Origin: Mycobacterium florentinum | Lineage (GTDB): Bacteria > Actinomycetota > Actinomycetes > Mycobacteriales > Mycobacteriaceae | Assembly (NCBI RefSeq): GCF_010730355.1 | Contig: NZ_AP022576.1 | Span: 3,100,001 to 3,164,000 of the forward strand | Length of the DNA: 64,000 nucleotides | Direction: 5' to 3' | Shown: positions 55,586 through 63,995 of the stretch, one piece after another | Numbering within the stretch: the first letter of the stretch is position 1 | Layout: each line of letters opens with the position of its first letter | Program-made: the position numbers and the translations under genes | The notes under the pieces: model-generated | The model's input: the letters and a program-made list of their open reading frames with translations, nothing else | Database searches by the model: none | Told to the model about the DNA's origin: nothing

Positions 55586-55606
55586 TGATAATGATTGTCG
55601 TTATCA
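55586..55606. promoter_or_regulatory. Zur (FurB)-like box upstream of PPE3
   Basis: Arms TGATAATGA (55586-55594) and TCGTTATCA (55598-55606) are an inverted repeat matching at 8 of 9 positions around TTG. This is the A/T-rich dyad typical of Fur/Zur operators. It lies about 100 bases upstream of PPE3; M. tuberculosis Rv0280 is, as I recall, in the Zur regulon. Confidence 0.75.
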
Positions 55607-55638
55607 ACACGGGGATCCGAGCCCGCGTGGACGGTGCG

Positions 55639-56538
55639 CTAGACCAACGGGCGCCCCGTCCGGATCCGGCGGTCCAGGTCCCAGAGCATCAGGTTGAACG
55701 GGAACTGCCGGATGGTCCGCGGCAGTACGCGATTCACGACTCCCAGGACCGACATCAACCGGTCGAAGCGCCGCTGCTTGGCGGCGTCCCACGGCAGCCG
55801 CATCTCGTCGCGAAACCGTTGCGGCAGAAAGCCGGTGGTGATCAGCAGGTTGAAACTCTCCAACGGTTCGCGCAGCCATCGGGGCAGGCGTACACCGCGC
55901 ACCCGGGACACCGCAATCGGATACAGGAATTCGCGAACAGTGTCATCGATGTGCACCTTGTCCAGCGATTCCTGCCAGTACTTGTCGAAGGCCGCCCGGT
56001 CCGCCGGCCACATCTCGGGCGGCACCTGCAGCGTGGTGCCCAACGACATGCCCTCGCGATAGAGGCGATCGGCGTCTTGCTCGTCCAGTTCGCCGACAAA
56101 CGTGCGGTAGACGTCGATGCCGCCCTTGTAGATGCAGGCCGCCACCCACAGCTGCAATTCGGGATCAAAGGCGTTGTACTGCACCGGATCGCCGGGCCTC
56201 GAGTAGACCTCCGCGTGCGACCGATTGACCGCCCGGCGATACGCGGCCTTCTGCGCGTCCGTCCCGCCGTTGGCGACCGCGATGTAGGTGAATGTCGTGC
56301 GTGCCCGCTTGATCGGGTGGCGGTCGATGCGACCGCTCTCGACACGGCTCTCCGCCACGCCATGGCCGACGCCGGGACGCGCGAGTTCCATGATCACGTT
56401 GGCCGCACCGGCCAGCAACGCGATTCCCATCAGGGCGTAGTCGTCGGGATTCGGCCGCCGTCGGCCATGGCGCGGCGGGTCCGAGACCGGACGCTCGACA
56501 TGCGGAATGCGCTGCTGAACCGCCTCGTGAATCGCCAT
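55639..56538 (-). CDS. MpaB-like oxygenase (DUF2236), Rv0276-like
   Basis: A 299-residue protein of the DUF2236 / latex-clearing / MpaB oxygenase superfamily. Typical features are RARTTFTYIAVANGG, SRPGDPVQYNAFDPELQLWVAACIYKGG and RLYREGMSLGTTLQVPPEMWP, with helical content and a conserved His/Arg set for haem binding. Members oxidise lipids or polyprenyl chains. GAGGGG precedes the ATG. It is divergent from a TetR gene over a palindrome, the same arrangement as Rv0276 and Rv0275c. Confidence 0.85.
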   Translation of the reverse strand: MAIHEAVQQRIPHVERPVSDPPRHGRRRPNPDDYALMGIALLAGAANVIMELARPGVGHGVAESRVESGRIDRHPIKRARTTFTYIAVANGGTDAQKAAYRRAVNRSHAEVYSRPGDPVQYNAFDPELQLWVAACIYKGGIDVYRTFVGELDEQDADRLYREGMSLGTTLQVPPEMWPADRAAFDKYWQESLDKVHIDDTVREFLYPIAVSRVRGVRLPRWLREPLESFNLLITTGFLPQRFRDEMRLPWDAAKQRRFDRLMSVLGVVNRVLPRTIRQFPFNLMLWDLDRRIRTGRPLV

Positions 56539-56574
56539 CCGGATACCCCTCCGCCGCTCCGTACGCCAAATGTG

Positions 56575-56585
56575 ACAACGGTTGT
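56575..56585. promoter_or_regulatory. Candidate TetR operator
   Basis: ACAAC-G-GTTGT is a perfect inverted repeat around one base, between the MpaB-like gene (start 56538) and the divergent TetR gene. Confidence 0.5.
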
Positions 56586-56621
56586 TTCCTGATATTGTCG
56601 GTGCATCGCGCCGGTGTCAAG

Positions 56622-57326
56622 ATGGAGCTCATGGCCGAGACCCCGAGCGAGCGCCCCTATCGCGGCGTCGACGCCGCGCGTCGTCTGGCCGAACGACGGG
56701 GCCGGCTGCTGGCCGCTGGCCTGGACCTGCTGGGCGCCGACCAGCAGGATGCCTCCGCCCTGACGGTTCGTGCGGTCTGCACCCGGGCCGGCCTGACCCC
56801 CCGCTATTTCTACGAAAGCTTCAGCGACAGAGACGGATTCGTCGGAGCGGTCTTCGACTCGGTGATCGCCGACCTGGCGGCCACCACCCAGGCGGCCGTG
56901 GCGGCGGTGCCGATACCCGAACAGGCCCGCGCCGGCATGGCCAACATCGTGCGGACCATCGCCGACGACCCGCGCGTCGGACGACTGATGTTCAGCACCC
57001 AGCTCGCCGATGCCGTGATCGTGCGCAAACGCGCCGAATCCACCGCATTATTCGCGATGCTGCTGGGCCAGCACGGCGGCGACATGCTGCGGATGCCGGC
57101 AAACAACAGCATGAAGGCGGGCGCGCACTTCGCGGTCGGTGGCGTCGGGCAGATGATCAGCGCCTGGCTGATCGGCGACGTGCTGCTAGACCCCGACCAA
57201 CTCGTCGATCAGCTCGCCGTGCTGCTCGACGAACTCGCTCATCCGCGGCTGTACGGCGTCACGGAAACAACGGGAGCCGCCACAGCCGCATCCCGGGATC
57301 CAGGAGCCACAGGCGCAACATCGTGA
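56622..57326 (+). CDS. TetR-family regulator, Rv0275c-like
   Basis: A regulator of about 234 residues. The helix-turn-helix reads ASALTVRAVCTRAGLTPRYFYESFSDRDGFVGAVF, typical of TetR. Several starts are possible (TTG 56595, GTG 56601, ATG 56622, ATG 56631); I chose 56622. It probably controls the divergent MpaB-like gene. The last 68 bases overlap the end of the convergent membrane-protein gene. Confidence 0.85.
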   Translation: MELMAETPSERPYRGVDAARRLAERRGRLLAAGLDLLGADQQDASALTVRAVCTRAGLTPRYFYESFSDRDGFVGAVFDSVIADLAATTQAAVAAVPIPEQARAGMANIVRTIADDPRVGRLMFSTQLADAVIVRKRAESTALFAMLLGQHGGDMLRMPANNSMKAGAHFAVGGVGQMISAWLIGDVLLDPDQLVDQLAVLLDELAHPRLYGVTETTGAATAASRDPGATGATS

Positions 57327-57810
57327 GCCGCATGATGCGCTGCGCGCCGCGGATCATGAAAATCGCGAGCGGCACCTCGATGCCCAGTGCAGTCACCACC
57401 GACAGCCAGACATCGTCGGGACCTGCGGTCATCAGGTCGAACCACGCGTCGCAGATCAGCAGCACGCCGGAAGTGAATGCCGCGAACAACAGCACCTGAC
57501 GGCGCAGGTACCCGAAAACCGCTGTCGCCAGCATGAATCCGGCCAGCAGGATATCGAAGCCCACCCAGGTGAACGGCCAGTTGTGCGCGACATAGTTCTC
57601 CGGCAGCGTCAAGGACAGGTAGACCAGCCAGGGGATCATCGCGACCGACCCGCCGATCATCAGCCCCAGTCGGATGCGGCGTATCCGAGACAGCACCACC
57701 GGGTCGATGACCTCGTGCAGCGGTGCCTCCAGTCGCATGATCAGGTCTCGCCGCTGCGCGGGCGTCAACGCCGCGATCTGTTCATCGGTCAATATGCCGT
57801 CGGTCATCAT
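57259..57810 (-). CDS. Conserved membrane protein
   Basis: A 183-residue protein with an N-terminal helical cytosolic part (ILTDEQIAALTPAQRRDLIMRLEAPLHEVIDP) and four hydrophobic segments (LGLMIGGSVAMIPWLVYLSL, WVGFDILLAGFMLATAVFGYL, LLFAAFTSGVLLICDAWFDL, VVTALGIEVPLAIFMI). GGGGGAG lies upstream of the ATG pair. It is a real gene by its hydrophobic pattern and codon use even though its end overlaps the convergent TetR gene. Function unknown. Confidence 0.75.
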   Translation of the reverse strand: MMTDGILTDEQIAALTPAQRRDLIMRLEAPLHEVIDPVVLSRIRRIRLGLMIGGSVAMIPWLVYLSLTLPENYVAHNWPFTWVGFDILLAGFMLATAVFGYLRRQVLLFAAFTSGVLLICDAWFDLMTAGPDDVWLSVVTALGIEVPLAIFMIRGAQRIMRLTMLRLWLLDPGMRLWRLPLFP

Positions 57811-57842
57811 CGACTCCCCCGGCTCGGCCCTGGTTTTGCCGA

Positions 57843-58424
57843 CTAGGTTACGGCGTGCTCCCGGGGTCGCCGATCGGCCGCCGTCTTGGGAACAGCCTGG
57901 GCATCACTCGCACCGAATTCCTTTACCCAGCAGGCGAACTCAAGTGTTACGCCGTCGGGGTCCTGGAAATAGAACGAGCGCACGTAGACGCCGGGATGCA
58001 CGGTCGCGGAAACCTGCATCTCGCTCTCATCGTGATTGAGGATCGGGCCGACCCGTACTCCCTTGTCCTTGAGCCGCTGCCGATAGGCGTCGAACTTCTC
58101 GGCCGGGACGTGAAAGGCGAGATGGTTCATCGTGCTGACCGCGCTGGTGATGTCCCCGATACCCGGGATCGCGCCGGGTGACGAGATCCCGGGCACCCGG
58201 TCAGGTGCATCGGCGAACCAGAAGAACGCGACGCAGTCGCCGTTGCCGGCATCGAAGAAGAAATGTTGCCCGGCACCGTGCGGCAGATCGAGCGACTTGA
58301 TCAGCGGCATGCCGAGGATGTCACGGTAAAACTCGACGGTGCGAGCCATGTCGGAACACACCAGCGCAACATGATTGATCCCGCCGAGTTCGAATTCGGT
58401 GTTGGTGTTGTTGGGCTTGATCAT
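57843..58424 (-). CDS. VOC-family (glyoxalase/extradiol dioxygenase-like) protein, Rv0274-like
   Basis: A 193-residue protein, the length recalled for Rv0274. It has two beta-alpha-beta-beta-beta modules: INHVALVCSDMARTVEFYRDILGMPLI and MNHLAFHVPAEKFDAYRQRLKDKGV, with metal ligands His in INHVAL, His in MNHLAF and Glu in GVTLEFACW. It should bind a divalent metal and act on a lipid-derived or aromatic compound. The open frame extends to 59213 but AGGGGAG before the ATG at 58424 sets the start. Divergent from a TetR gene over a long palindrome. Confidence 0.88.
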   Translation of the reverse strand: MIKPNNTNTEFELGGINHVALVCSDMARTVEFYRDILGMPLIKSLDLPHGAGQHFFFDAGNGDCVAFFWFADAPDRVPGISSPGAIPGIGDITSAVSTMNHLAFHVPAEKFDAYRQRLKDKGVRVGPILNHDESEMQVSATVHPGVYVRSFYFQDPDGVTLEFACWVKEFGASDAQAVPKTAADRRPREHAVT

Positions 58425-58459
58425 GTTGCGGCTCCCCTCGATTGGGCCTGGCCAATCCA

Positions 58460-58491
58460 TGAAACTGAATCTAACATCAGATTCAGTTTCA
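58460..58491. promoter_or_regulatory. 32-base palindromic operator
   Basis: TGAAACTGAATCT (58460-58472) and AGATTCAGTTTCA (58479-58491) are a perfect 13-base inverted repeat around AACATC, in the 87 bases between the VOC gene and the divergent TetR gene. It is the clearest operator in the window and overlaps the A/T-rich promoter region of both genes. Confidence 0.85.
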
Positions 58492-58511
58492 ATCCAGGGG
58501 AGGAACACCAG

Positions 58512-59150
58512 GTGTCGATCGCGGCGGAATCCAGCGAACGCCCGGCCGAGTTCCCGACGCACCGGGGCCGGCGTACGCAGGCAGCGATCGACGCCGCCGC
58601 GCGAACGGTCGTGGCGCGCAAGGGAATCCTGGCGACGACGATTGCCGACATCGCCGCCGAAGCCGGCCGTTCGGCGGCCTCCTTTTACAACTACTACGAC
58701 TCCAAGGAGGCGATGGTCCGCCAGTGGGCCTTGCGCTTTCGCGACGAGGCCAATGAGCGCGCGCGCTCGGTCACCGGGCATGGACTGTCCAACCGGCAAC
58801 GCGCCCACGAGGCGGCCGCGGCGCACTGGCACACCTACCGCAATCGACTCGCCGAGGTGATCAGCGTGTCTCAAATGGCGATGGTCAACGACGACTTCGC
58901 GCAATACTGGGCCGAAATCTGCGATATTCCAATATCTTTCATCGCCGAGACGGTGCGGCGCGCGCAAACCAAAGGGTATTGTGCGGGCGATAATCCGCAG
59001 CTGATCGCCGAGGCGATCGTGGCGATGTTCAACCAGTTCTGCTACATCCAACTCAGCCGGGCCGGCGACGACGAACTCGACGACCAGGCCTGCATCCAAA
59101 CCCTCGCCAACATCTACTATCGGGCGATTTACACGAAGGAAGGTCGCTGA
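58512..59150 (+). CDS. TetR-family regulator, Rv0273c-like
   Basis: A 212-residue regulator with the helix-turn-helix ARKGILATTIADIAAEAGRSAASFYNYYDSKEAMVRQWA. The GTG at 58512 has GGAGG 7 bases upstream and lies 20 bases after the 32-base palindrome, so it is probably autoregulated. It is followed directly by the Rv0272c-like gene, a D-hydroxyacid dehydrogenase and fadE6, which may form one regulon for a lipid-like substrate. Confidence 0.88.
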   Translation: MSIAAESSERPAEFPTHRGRRTQAAIDAAARTVVARKGILATTIADIAAEAGRSAASFYNYYDSKEAMVRQWALRFRDEANERARSVTGHGLSNRQRAHEAAAAHWHTYRNRLAEVISVSQMAMVNDDFAQYWAEICDIPISFIAETVRRAQTKGYCAGDNPQLIAEAIVAMFNQFCYIQLSRAGDDELDDQACIQTLANIYYRAIYTKEGR

Positions 59151-59151
59151 A

Positions 59152-60285
59152 TTGACGCCAAACAGCGGCAGTGCAGGGGTAGTCCGCGAATTCGTCGGCC
59201 TACCGTCGCCCACCGCCGGGCGCGCCGGCGCGGGCGGGCATCCCTGCCAGGGTCTGTATCACCGTGGCGTGGGACGCAAGCCGAGGGTGGCCATGATCGC
59301 CACGCACTACCAGATCGACTTCTCCGAGCATTATCTCGCCGATTACATGGCCATTCGGGGTATCGGATTTCTGGGCTGGAACACCCGGTTCCGCGGTTTC
59401 GAGCACAACTTCCTGCTCGACCACGCGCTGGTGGACATCGGCGTGGGGGTGCGCTGGCTGCGCGAGGTTCAGGGCGTGGATACCGTTGTGTTGCTGGGAA
59501 ATTCGGGGGGCGGATCACTGATGTCGGCCTACCAGTCGCAGGCCGTCGACCCGAATGTGACCCCGCTGCACGGCATGCGACCGGCGGCCGGGCTGACGGA
59601 GTTGCTGCCCGCCGACGGCTACGTGGCCACCGCCGCGCATCCCGGACGTCCGGAGGTACTCACCGCCTGGATGGATGCCGCCGTCGTCGACGAAAACGAT
59701 CCCGTCGCCACCGATGCCGAGCTCGACCTGTTCAACGAGGTCAACGGCCCGCCGTACCCGCCGGAGTTCATCGCCCGTTACCGCTCGGCACAGACCGCGC
59801 GCAATCACGCCATCACCGACTGGGCCGAGACGGAGCTCAAACGTGTTCGCGCAGCCGGATTTTCCGATCGTCCGTTCTCGGTCATGCGAACCTGGGCCGA
59901 TCCCCGCATGGTCGATCCCAACATCGAACCCACCAAGCGGGCGCCCAACCAGTGCTACGCGGGTGTGCCGGCCAAGGCCAACCGGTCCGCCCAGGGCATC
60001 GCCGCGTCCTGCACACTGCGTAACTGGCTGGGCATGTGGAGTCTGCGGGTGGCGCAAACCCGGGCCGAGCCGCACCTGGGCCGCATCGCCTGCCCGGCCC
60101 TGGTGATCAACGCCGAGGCCGACACCGGCGTGTTTCCGTCTGACGCCCAACGCATCTACGACGCGCTCGCCGGCACCGACAAGTCGCAGGTCTCGATCGA
60201 CAGCGACCACTACTTCACCACCCCGGGCGCGCGCAGCGAGCAGGCGGATACCATCGCCAGGTGGATCAGCAAGCGGTGGCGCTGA
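59152..60285 (+). CDS. Alpha/beta-hydrolase-fold protein, Rv0272c-like
   Basis: A 377-residue protein of the size recalled for Rv0272c. The nucleophile elbow is LLGNSGGGSLMSAY; the late acidic residue is in INAEADTGVF and the His in DSDHYFTTPG. The TTG start comes one base after the TetR stop, with AAGGAAGG just upstream, so the two genes are coupled. Substrate unknown; the operon suggests lipid or thioester metabolism. Confidence 0.82.
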   Translation: MTPNSGSAGVVREFVGLPSPTAGRAGAGGHPCQGLYHRGVGRKPRVAMIATHYQIDFSEHYLADYMAIRGIGFLGWNTRFRGFEHNFLLDHALVDIGVGVRWLREVQGVDTVVLLGNSGGGSLMSAYQSQAVDPNVTPLHGMRPAAGLTELLPADGYVATAAHPGRPEVLTAWMDAAVVDENDPVATDAELDLFNEVNGPPYPPEFIARYRSAQTARNHAITDWAETELKRVRAAGFSDRPFSVMRTWADPRMVDPNIEPTKRAPNQCYAGVPAKANRSAQGIAASCTLRNWLGMWSLRVAQTRAEPHLGRIACPALVINAEADTGVFPSDAQRIYDALAGTDKSQVSIDSDHYFTTPGARSEQADTIARWISKRWR

Positions 60286-61232
60286 GAGTTCTCGCCCACT
60301 TCGTTCCCGGTGACAAAGTTCTCGATTTCCTTGCGGCCGAAGCAGATTGGCTCGACATTCGGTGGTGCGCCGCCGATGACGACGCGAGCTTCTATCGCGA
60401 GCTGCCCGAAGCCGAGGTGATTTGGCATGTACTACGACCGTTGTCAGGCGCCGACCTGCAACGCGGCCAACGACTGCGGCTCGTGCACAAGCTCGGCGCC
60501 GGGGTGAACACCATCGACGTGGCGACGGCGACCGAGCGCGGCATCGCCGTCGCCAACATGCCCGGCGCCAATGCGCCGTCGGTGGCCGAGGGAACCGTGC
60601 TGTTGATGCTCGCGGCGCTGCGCCGGCTGCCGGAGCTGGACCGCGTCACCCGGCAAGGGCGGGGCTGGCCATTGGATCCCGGGCTGGGCGAGACGGTCCG
60701 CGACATCGGTGGCTGCACCGTCGGCCTGGTGGGTTACGGCAATATCGCCAAGCGCGTCGGTGAGATCGTGACCGCCATGGGCGCCACCGTCGTGCACACC
60801 AGCACGCGCGACGACGGCCGGCCCGGCTGGCGGCCGCTGCCCGAACTGCTGGCCGTCAGCGACGTCGTCTCGCTGCACCTACCTTTGACCGAACAGACGC
60901 ATCGTCTGCTTAACCGGGATGCGATCGCGGTGATGAAGCCCAGCGCGGTGCTGGTCAACACGTCACGCGGGGCCATCGTCGACGAAGACGCGCTTGTCGG
61001 GGCGCTGCGCGACGGGCGGCTGGCCGCCGCGGGCCTCGACGTTTTCGAGGTCGAGCCCACGCCGTCCGACAACGCACTGTTCGGCCTGGACAACGTGGTA
61101 CTGACACCACACGTCACCTGGTACACCGCCGACACGATGCGGCGCTACCTCGTCGAGGCCGTCGCCAACTGCCGCCGGCTGCGTGACGGCGAGACGCTGG
61201 CCAATGTAGTCAACCAACCCACCGGTTATTAG
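60276..61232 (+). CDS. D-isomer-specific 2-hydroxyacid dehydrogenase
   Basis: A protein of about 318 residues. The NAD-binding motif is CTVGLVGYGNIAKRV, and the catalytic residues fit the family: Arg in VNTSRGAIVDEDAL, Glu in DVFEVEPTP and His in LTPHVTWYT. It should reduce a 2-keto acid or oxidise a D-2-hydroxy acid. GTG 60276 (or 60261) overlaps the end of the hydrolase gene, so it belongs to the same transcript. I do not recall this gene between Rv0271c and Rv0272c in M. tuberculosis. Confidence 0.85.
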   Translation: MALRVLAHFVPGDKVLDFLAAEADWLDIRWCAADDDASFYRELPEAEVIWHVLRPLSGADLQRGQRLRLVHKLGAGVNTIDVATATERGIAVANMPGANAPSVAEGTVLLMLAALRRLPELDRVTRQGRGWPLDPGLGETVRDIGGCTVGLVGYGNIAKRVGEIVTAMGATVVHTSTRDDGRPGWRPLPELLAVSDVVSLHLPLTEQTHRLLNRDAIAVMKPSAVLVNTSRGAIVDEDALVGALRDGRLAAAGLDVFEVEPTPSDNALFGLDNVVLTPHVTWYTADTMRRYLVEAVANCRRLRDGETLANVVNQPTGY

Positions 61233-61283
61233 ATTGGTGGGTGCTTGGCCGAAACGAACCCCGAAAGCATGGGAAGGCGACCA

Positions 61284-63458
61284 ATGCCGATCGCGATAAT
61301 TTCTGAGCATCAAGATCTGGCCGACTCGGTGCGATCCCTGGTGGCGCGCGTCGCGCCGTCCGAGGTGTTGCACGCGGCCATGGAGACCCCGGTCGAGAAC
61401 CCGCCGCCGTACTGGCAGGCGGCCGCCGAGCAAGGCCTGCAGGGTGTTCACCTCGCCGAGTCCGTCGGCGGCCAGGGCTTCGGCCTGCTCGAGCTGGCCA
61501 TCGTGCTGGCCGAGTTCGGCTACGGCGCCGTGCCGGGGCCGTTCGTGCCGTCGGCGATCGCCAGCGCGCTGATCGCCTCGCACGACCCGGAGGCCAAAGT
61601 GCTCGCCGACCTGGCGTCCGGCGCGGCGATTGCCGCCTACGCGCTGGACTCCGGGCTGACCGCCACCCGCAAGGGCGACGTGCTGGTGATCCGCGGCGAG
61701 GTGCGCGCGGTTCCCGCCGCGGCGCAGGCATCGGTGCTGGTGCTCCCGGTGGCGATCGACAGCGGCGACGAGTGGGTGGTGCTGCGCGCTCACCAGCTCG
61801 AGATCGAGCCGGTGAAAAGCCTGGACCCGCTGCGGCCGATCGCACACGTGCGGGCCGACGCCGTCGAGGTCGGCGACGACGCGCTGTTAAGCAGCCTGAC
61901 CATGACAACCGCCTACGCGCTGATGTCGACGCTGTTGTCCGCCGAGGCGATCGGCGTGGCCCGCTGGGCCACCGACACGGCATCGCAATACGCCAAGATC
62001 CGGGAGCAGTTCGGCAGGCCGATCGGCCAGTTCCAGGCCATCAAGCACAAGTGCGCGGAGATGATCGCCGACACCGAGCGGGCCACCGCGGCGGTGTGGG
62101 ACGCGGCGCGCGCGATCGACGAAGCCTCTCCGGACGTGGAGTTCGCCGCCGCCGTGGCCGCGACACTGGCACCGGCGGCCGCCCAGCGGTGCACGCAGGA
62201 CTGCATCCAGGTGCACGGCGGCATCGGCTACACCTGGGAACACGACACGAACGTGTACTACCGCCGGGCGCTGATGCTGGCCGCCTGCTTCGGCCGCAGC
62301 GCGGACTACCCGCAGAAGGTGGTCAACACCGCGACCACCACCGGCATGCGCCCGGTGAACATCGACCTGGATCCCGAGACGGAGAAGCTGCGCGACGAGA
62401 TCCGCGCCGAGGTCACCGCGCTGAAGGCGATGGACCGGGAGCCGCGCACCGTGGCGCTCGCCGAGGGCGGCTGGGTCTTGCCGTACCTGCCCAAGCCGTG
62501 GGGCCGGGCGGCCAGCCCGATCGAGCAGATCATCATCGCCCAGGAGTTCACCACCGGACGGGTGCGGCGGCCGCAGGTCGGCATCGCCGCGTGGATCATC
62601 CCGTCGATCGTCGCGTTCGGAACCGAGGAGCAAAAGCAACGGTTCCTCCCGCCGACCTTCCGCGGCGAGATGATCTGGTGCCAGCTGTTCTCCGAGCCGG
62701 GCGCCGGATCGGACCTGGCCGGGCTGACCACAAAGGCAACCCGGGCCGACGGCGGCTGGCGCATTACCGGCCAGAAGATCTGGACCACCGCCGCGCAGTA
62801 CTCGCAACGGGGTGCGCTGCTGGCCAGGACGGACCCGTCGGCGCCCAAGCACAACGGGATCACGTACTTCCTGCTGGATATGAAGAGTGAGGGTGTGACG
62901 GTCAAGCCGCTGCGCGAGCTGACCGGGAACGCGATGTTCAACACCGTCTACATCGACGACGTGTTCGTGCCCGACGAGTGCGTGCTGGGCGAGGTCAACC
63001 GGGGCTGGGAGGTCAGCCGCAACACGCTGACCGCCGAGCGGGTATCGATCGGCAGCAGCGACGCGAATTTCCTGGCGACCCTGCCCCAGTTCGTCGAGTT
63101 CGTCCGCGACGGCCAGTTCGATCAGGTCGCCCAACACCGGGCCGGACAGTTGATCGCCGAGGGGCATGCGGCGAAGGTGCTGAACCTGCGCTCGACGCTG
63201 TTGACGCTGGCCGGGGGCGACGCGATGCCGTCCGCGGCGATCTCCAAGCTGCTGTCGATGCGCACCGGCCAGGGCTACGCCGAATTCGCGGTGTCCTCGT
63301 TCGGTACCGACGCCGCGATCGGCGACCCCGATCAGCTAGCGGGCAAGTGGGGCGAGTACCTGCTGGCCAGCCGGGCCACGACCATTTATGGCGGTACCTC
63401 GGAAGTGCAGCTCAACATCATCGCCGAGCGACTGCTGGGCCTGCCCCGCGACCCGTAA
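61284..63458 (+). CDS. fadE6: Twin acyl-CoA dehydrogenase FadE6
   Basis: A protein of 724 residues made of two acyl-CoA dehydrogenase units in one chain. The first half contains EQFGRPIGQFQAIKHKCAEM and QDCIQVHGGIGYTWEHDTNVYYRRA; the second half contains SEPGAGSDLAGLTTKA, RITGQKIWTT and YGGTSEVQLNIIAERLLGLPRDP. The start at ATG 61284 (MPIAIISEHQDLADSV) has GGAAGG 7 bases upstream and matches FadE6 (Rv0271c) as I remember it. It should oxidise an acyl-CoA ester with FAD; the substrate is unknown. Confidence 0.92.
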   Translation: MPIAIISEHQDLADSVRSLVARVAPSEVLHAAMETPVENPPPYWQAAAEQGLQGVHLAESVGGQGFGLLELAIVLAEFGYGAVPGPFVPSAIASALIASHDPEAKVLADLASGAAIAAYALDSGLTATRKGDVLVIRGEVRAVPAAAQASVLVLPVAIDSGDEWVVLRAHQLEIEPVKSLDPLRPIAHVRADAVEVGDDALLSSLTMTTAYALMSTLLSAEAIGVARWATDTASQYAKIREQFGRPIGQFQAIKHKCAEMIADTERATAAVWDAARAIDEASPDVEFAAAVAATLAPAAAQRCTQDCIQVHGGIGYTWEHDTNVYYRRALMLAACFGRSADYPQKVVNTATTTGMRPVNIDLDPETEKLRDEIRAEVTALKAMDREPRTVALAEGGWVLPYLPKPWGRAASPIEQIIIAQEFTTGRVRRPQVGIAAWIIPSIVAFGTEEQKQRFLPPTFRGEMIWCQLFSEPGAGSDLAGLTTKATRADGGWRITGQKIWTTAAQYSQRGALLARTDPSAPKHNGITYFLLDMKSEGVTVKPLRELTGNAMFNTVYIDDVFVPDECVLGEVNRGWEVSRNTLTAERVSIGSSDANFLATLPQFVEFVRDGQFDQVAQHRAGQLIAEGHAAKVLNLRSTLLTLAGGDAMPSAAISKLLSMRTGQGYAEFAVSSFGTDAAIGDPDQLAGKWGEYLLASRATTIYGGTSEVQLNIIAERLLGLPRDP

Positions 63459-63464
63459 AACAGA

Positions 63465-63502
63465 TCCATGCCGACCCGGGGCCGGTCCCAGGTCGGCATG
63501 GA
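63465..63502. terminator. Hairpin terminator after fadE6
   Basis: TCCATGCCGACC (63465-63476) and GGTCGGCATGGA (63491-63502) form a perfect 12-base stem with a GC-rich 14-base loop, 7 bases after the fadE6 stop. The following convergent gene ends at 63630, so it may serve both directions. Confidence 0.7.
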
Positions 63503-63629
63503 CGTCTATTGAGTCAGGGGGCCACGCCGGCCCGAGATTGTCAGACCGGCGTGGATCCCCCCCGGGATGCGGGTCGGCCACCCCATGACGTGGCAGGACG
63601 AGGCCGGCCGACCCCGCGATCTTGGTGGA

Positions 63630-63995
63630 TCACCACCAGGGGCGCCACCAGTTGCCCCAACCCCAGCCACCGCCGCGGCCCCAGCCACCGTGACCCCAGC
63701 CACCGTGACCCCAGCCGCCGTGGCCCCAGCCACCGCCGCGGCCCCAGCCACCGTGACCCCAGCCACCGTGGCCGCCGCCACCCCAGCCGTGGCCGCCGCC
63801 GGGCCGTTCCGGAAGAATTCCGGGGCTCAGCGGTGCGGCGCCGTGCGGGCCGTTGAGTTCAAACGTTGTCGCAGGGGCGGGCGCCGGTGCGGCCTGCGCC
63901 GCGGGGGTGCCGCCGAATAGCATCGCGCCGGCCACCGCTGCGGCGCCGACAGCGCCAGCGGCAGCACCGCGGATCGATCGCAGTGAATTCCTCAT
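63630..63995 (-). CDS. Secreted Gly/Trp/His-rich repeat protein
   Basis: A 121-residue protein with a signal peptide (AAAGAVGAAAVAGAMLFGGTPAAQAA) and a short Pro/Ala linker. The rest is made of GHGGW and GRGGGW units (about ten) ending in WWRPWW. The DNA shows matching 15-base tandem repeats. Aromatic/His/Gly arrays may bind metal or the cell wall, but no function is known. It is the last gene seen, convergent with fadE6. Confidence 0.7.
   Translation of the reverse strand: MRNSLRSIRGAAAGAVGAAAVAGAMLFGGTPAAQAAPAPAPATTFELNGPHGAAPLSPGILPERPGGGHGWGGGGHGGWGHGGWGRGGGWGHGGWGHGGWGHGGWGRGGGWGWGNWWRPWW

Noticed and set aside
63640-63800. Regular short repeats suggesting a CRISPR-like array
   Set aside because: The 15-base repeats are in frame and encode GHGGW units of a secreted protein; there are no spacers.
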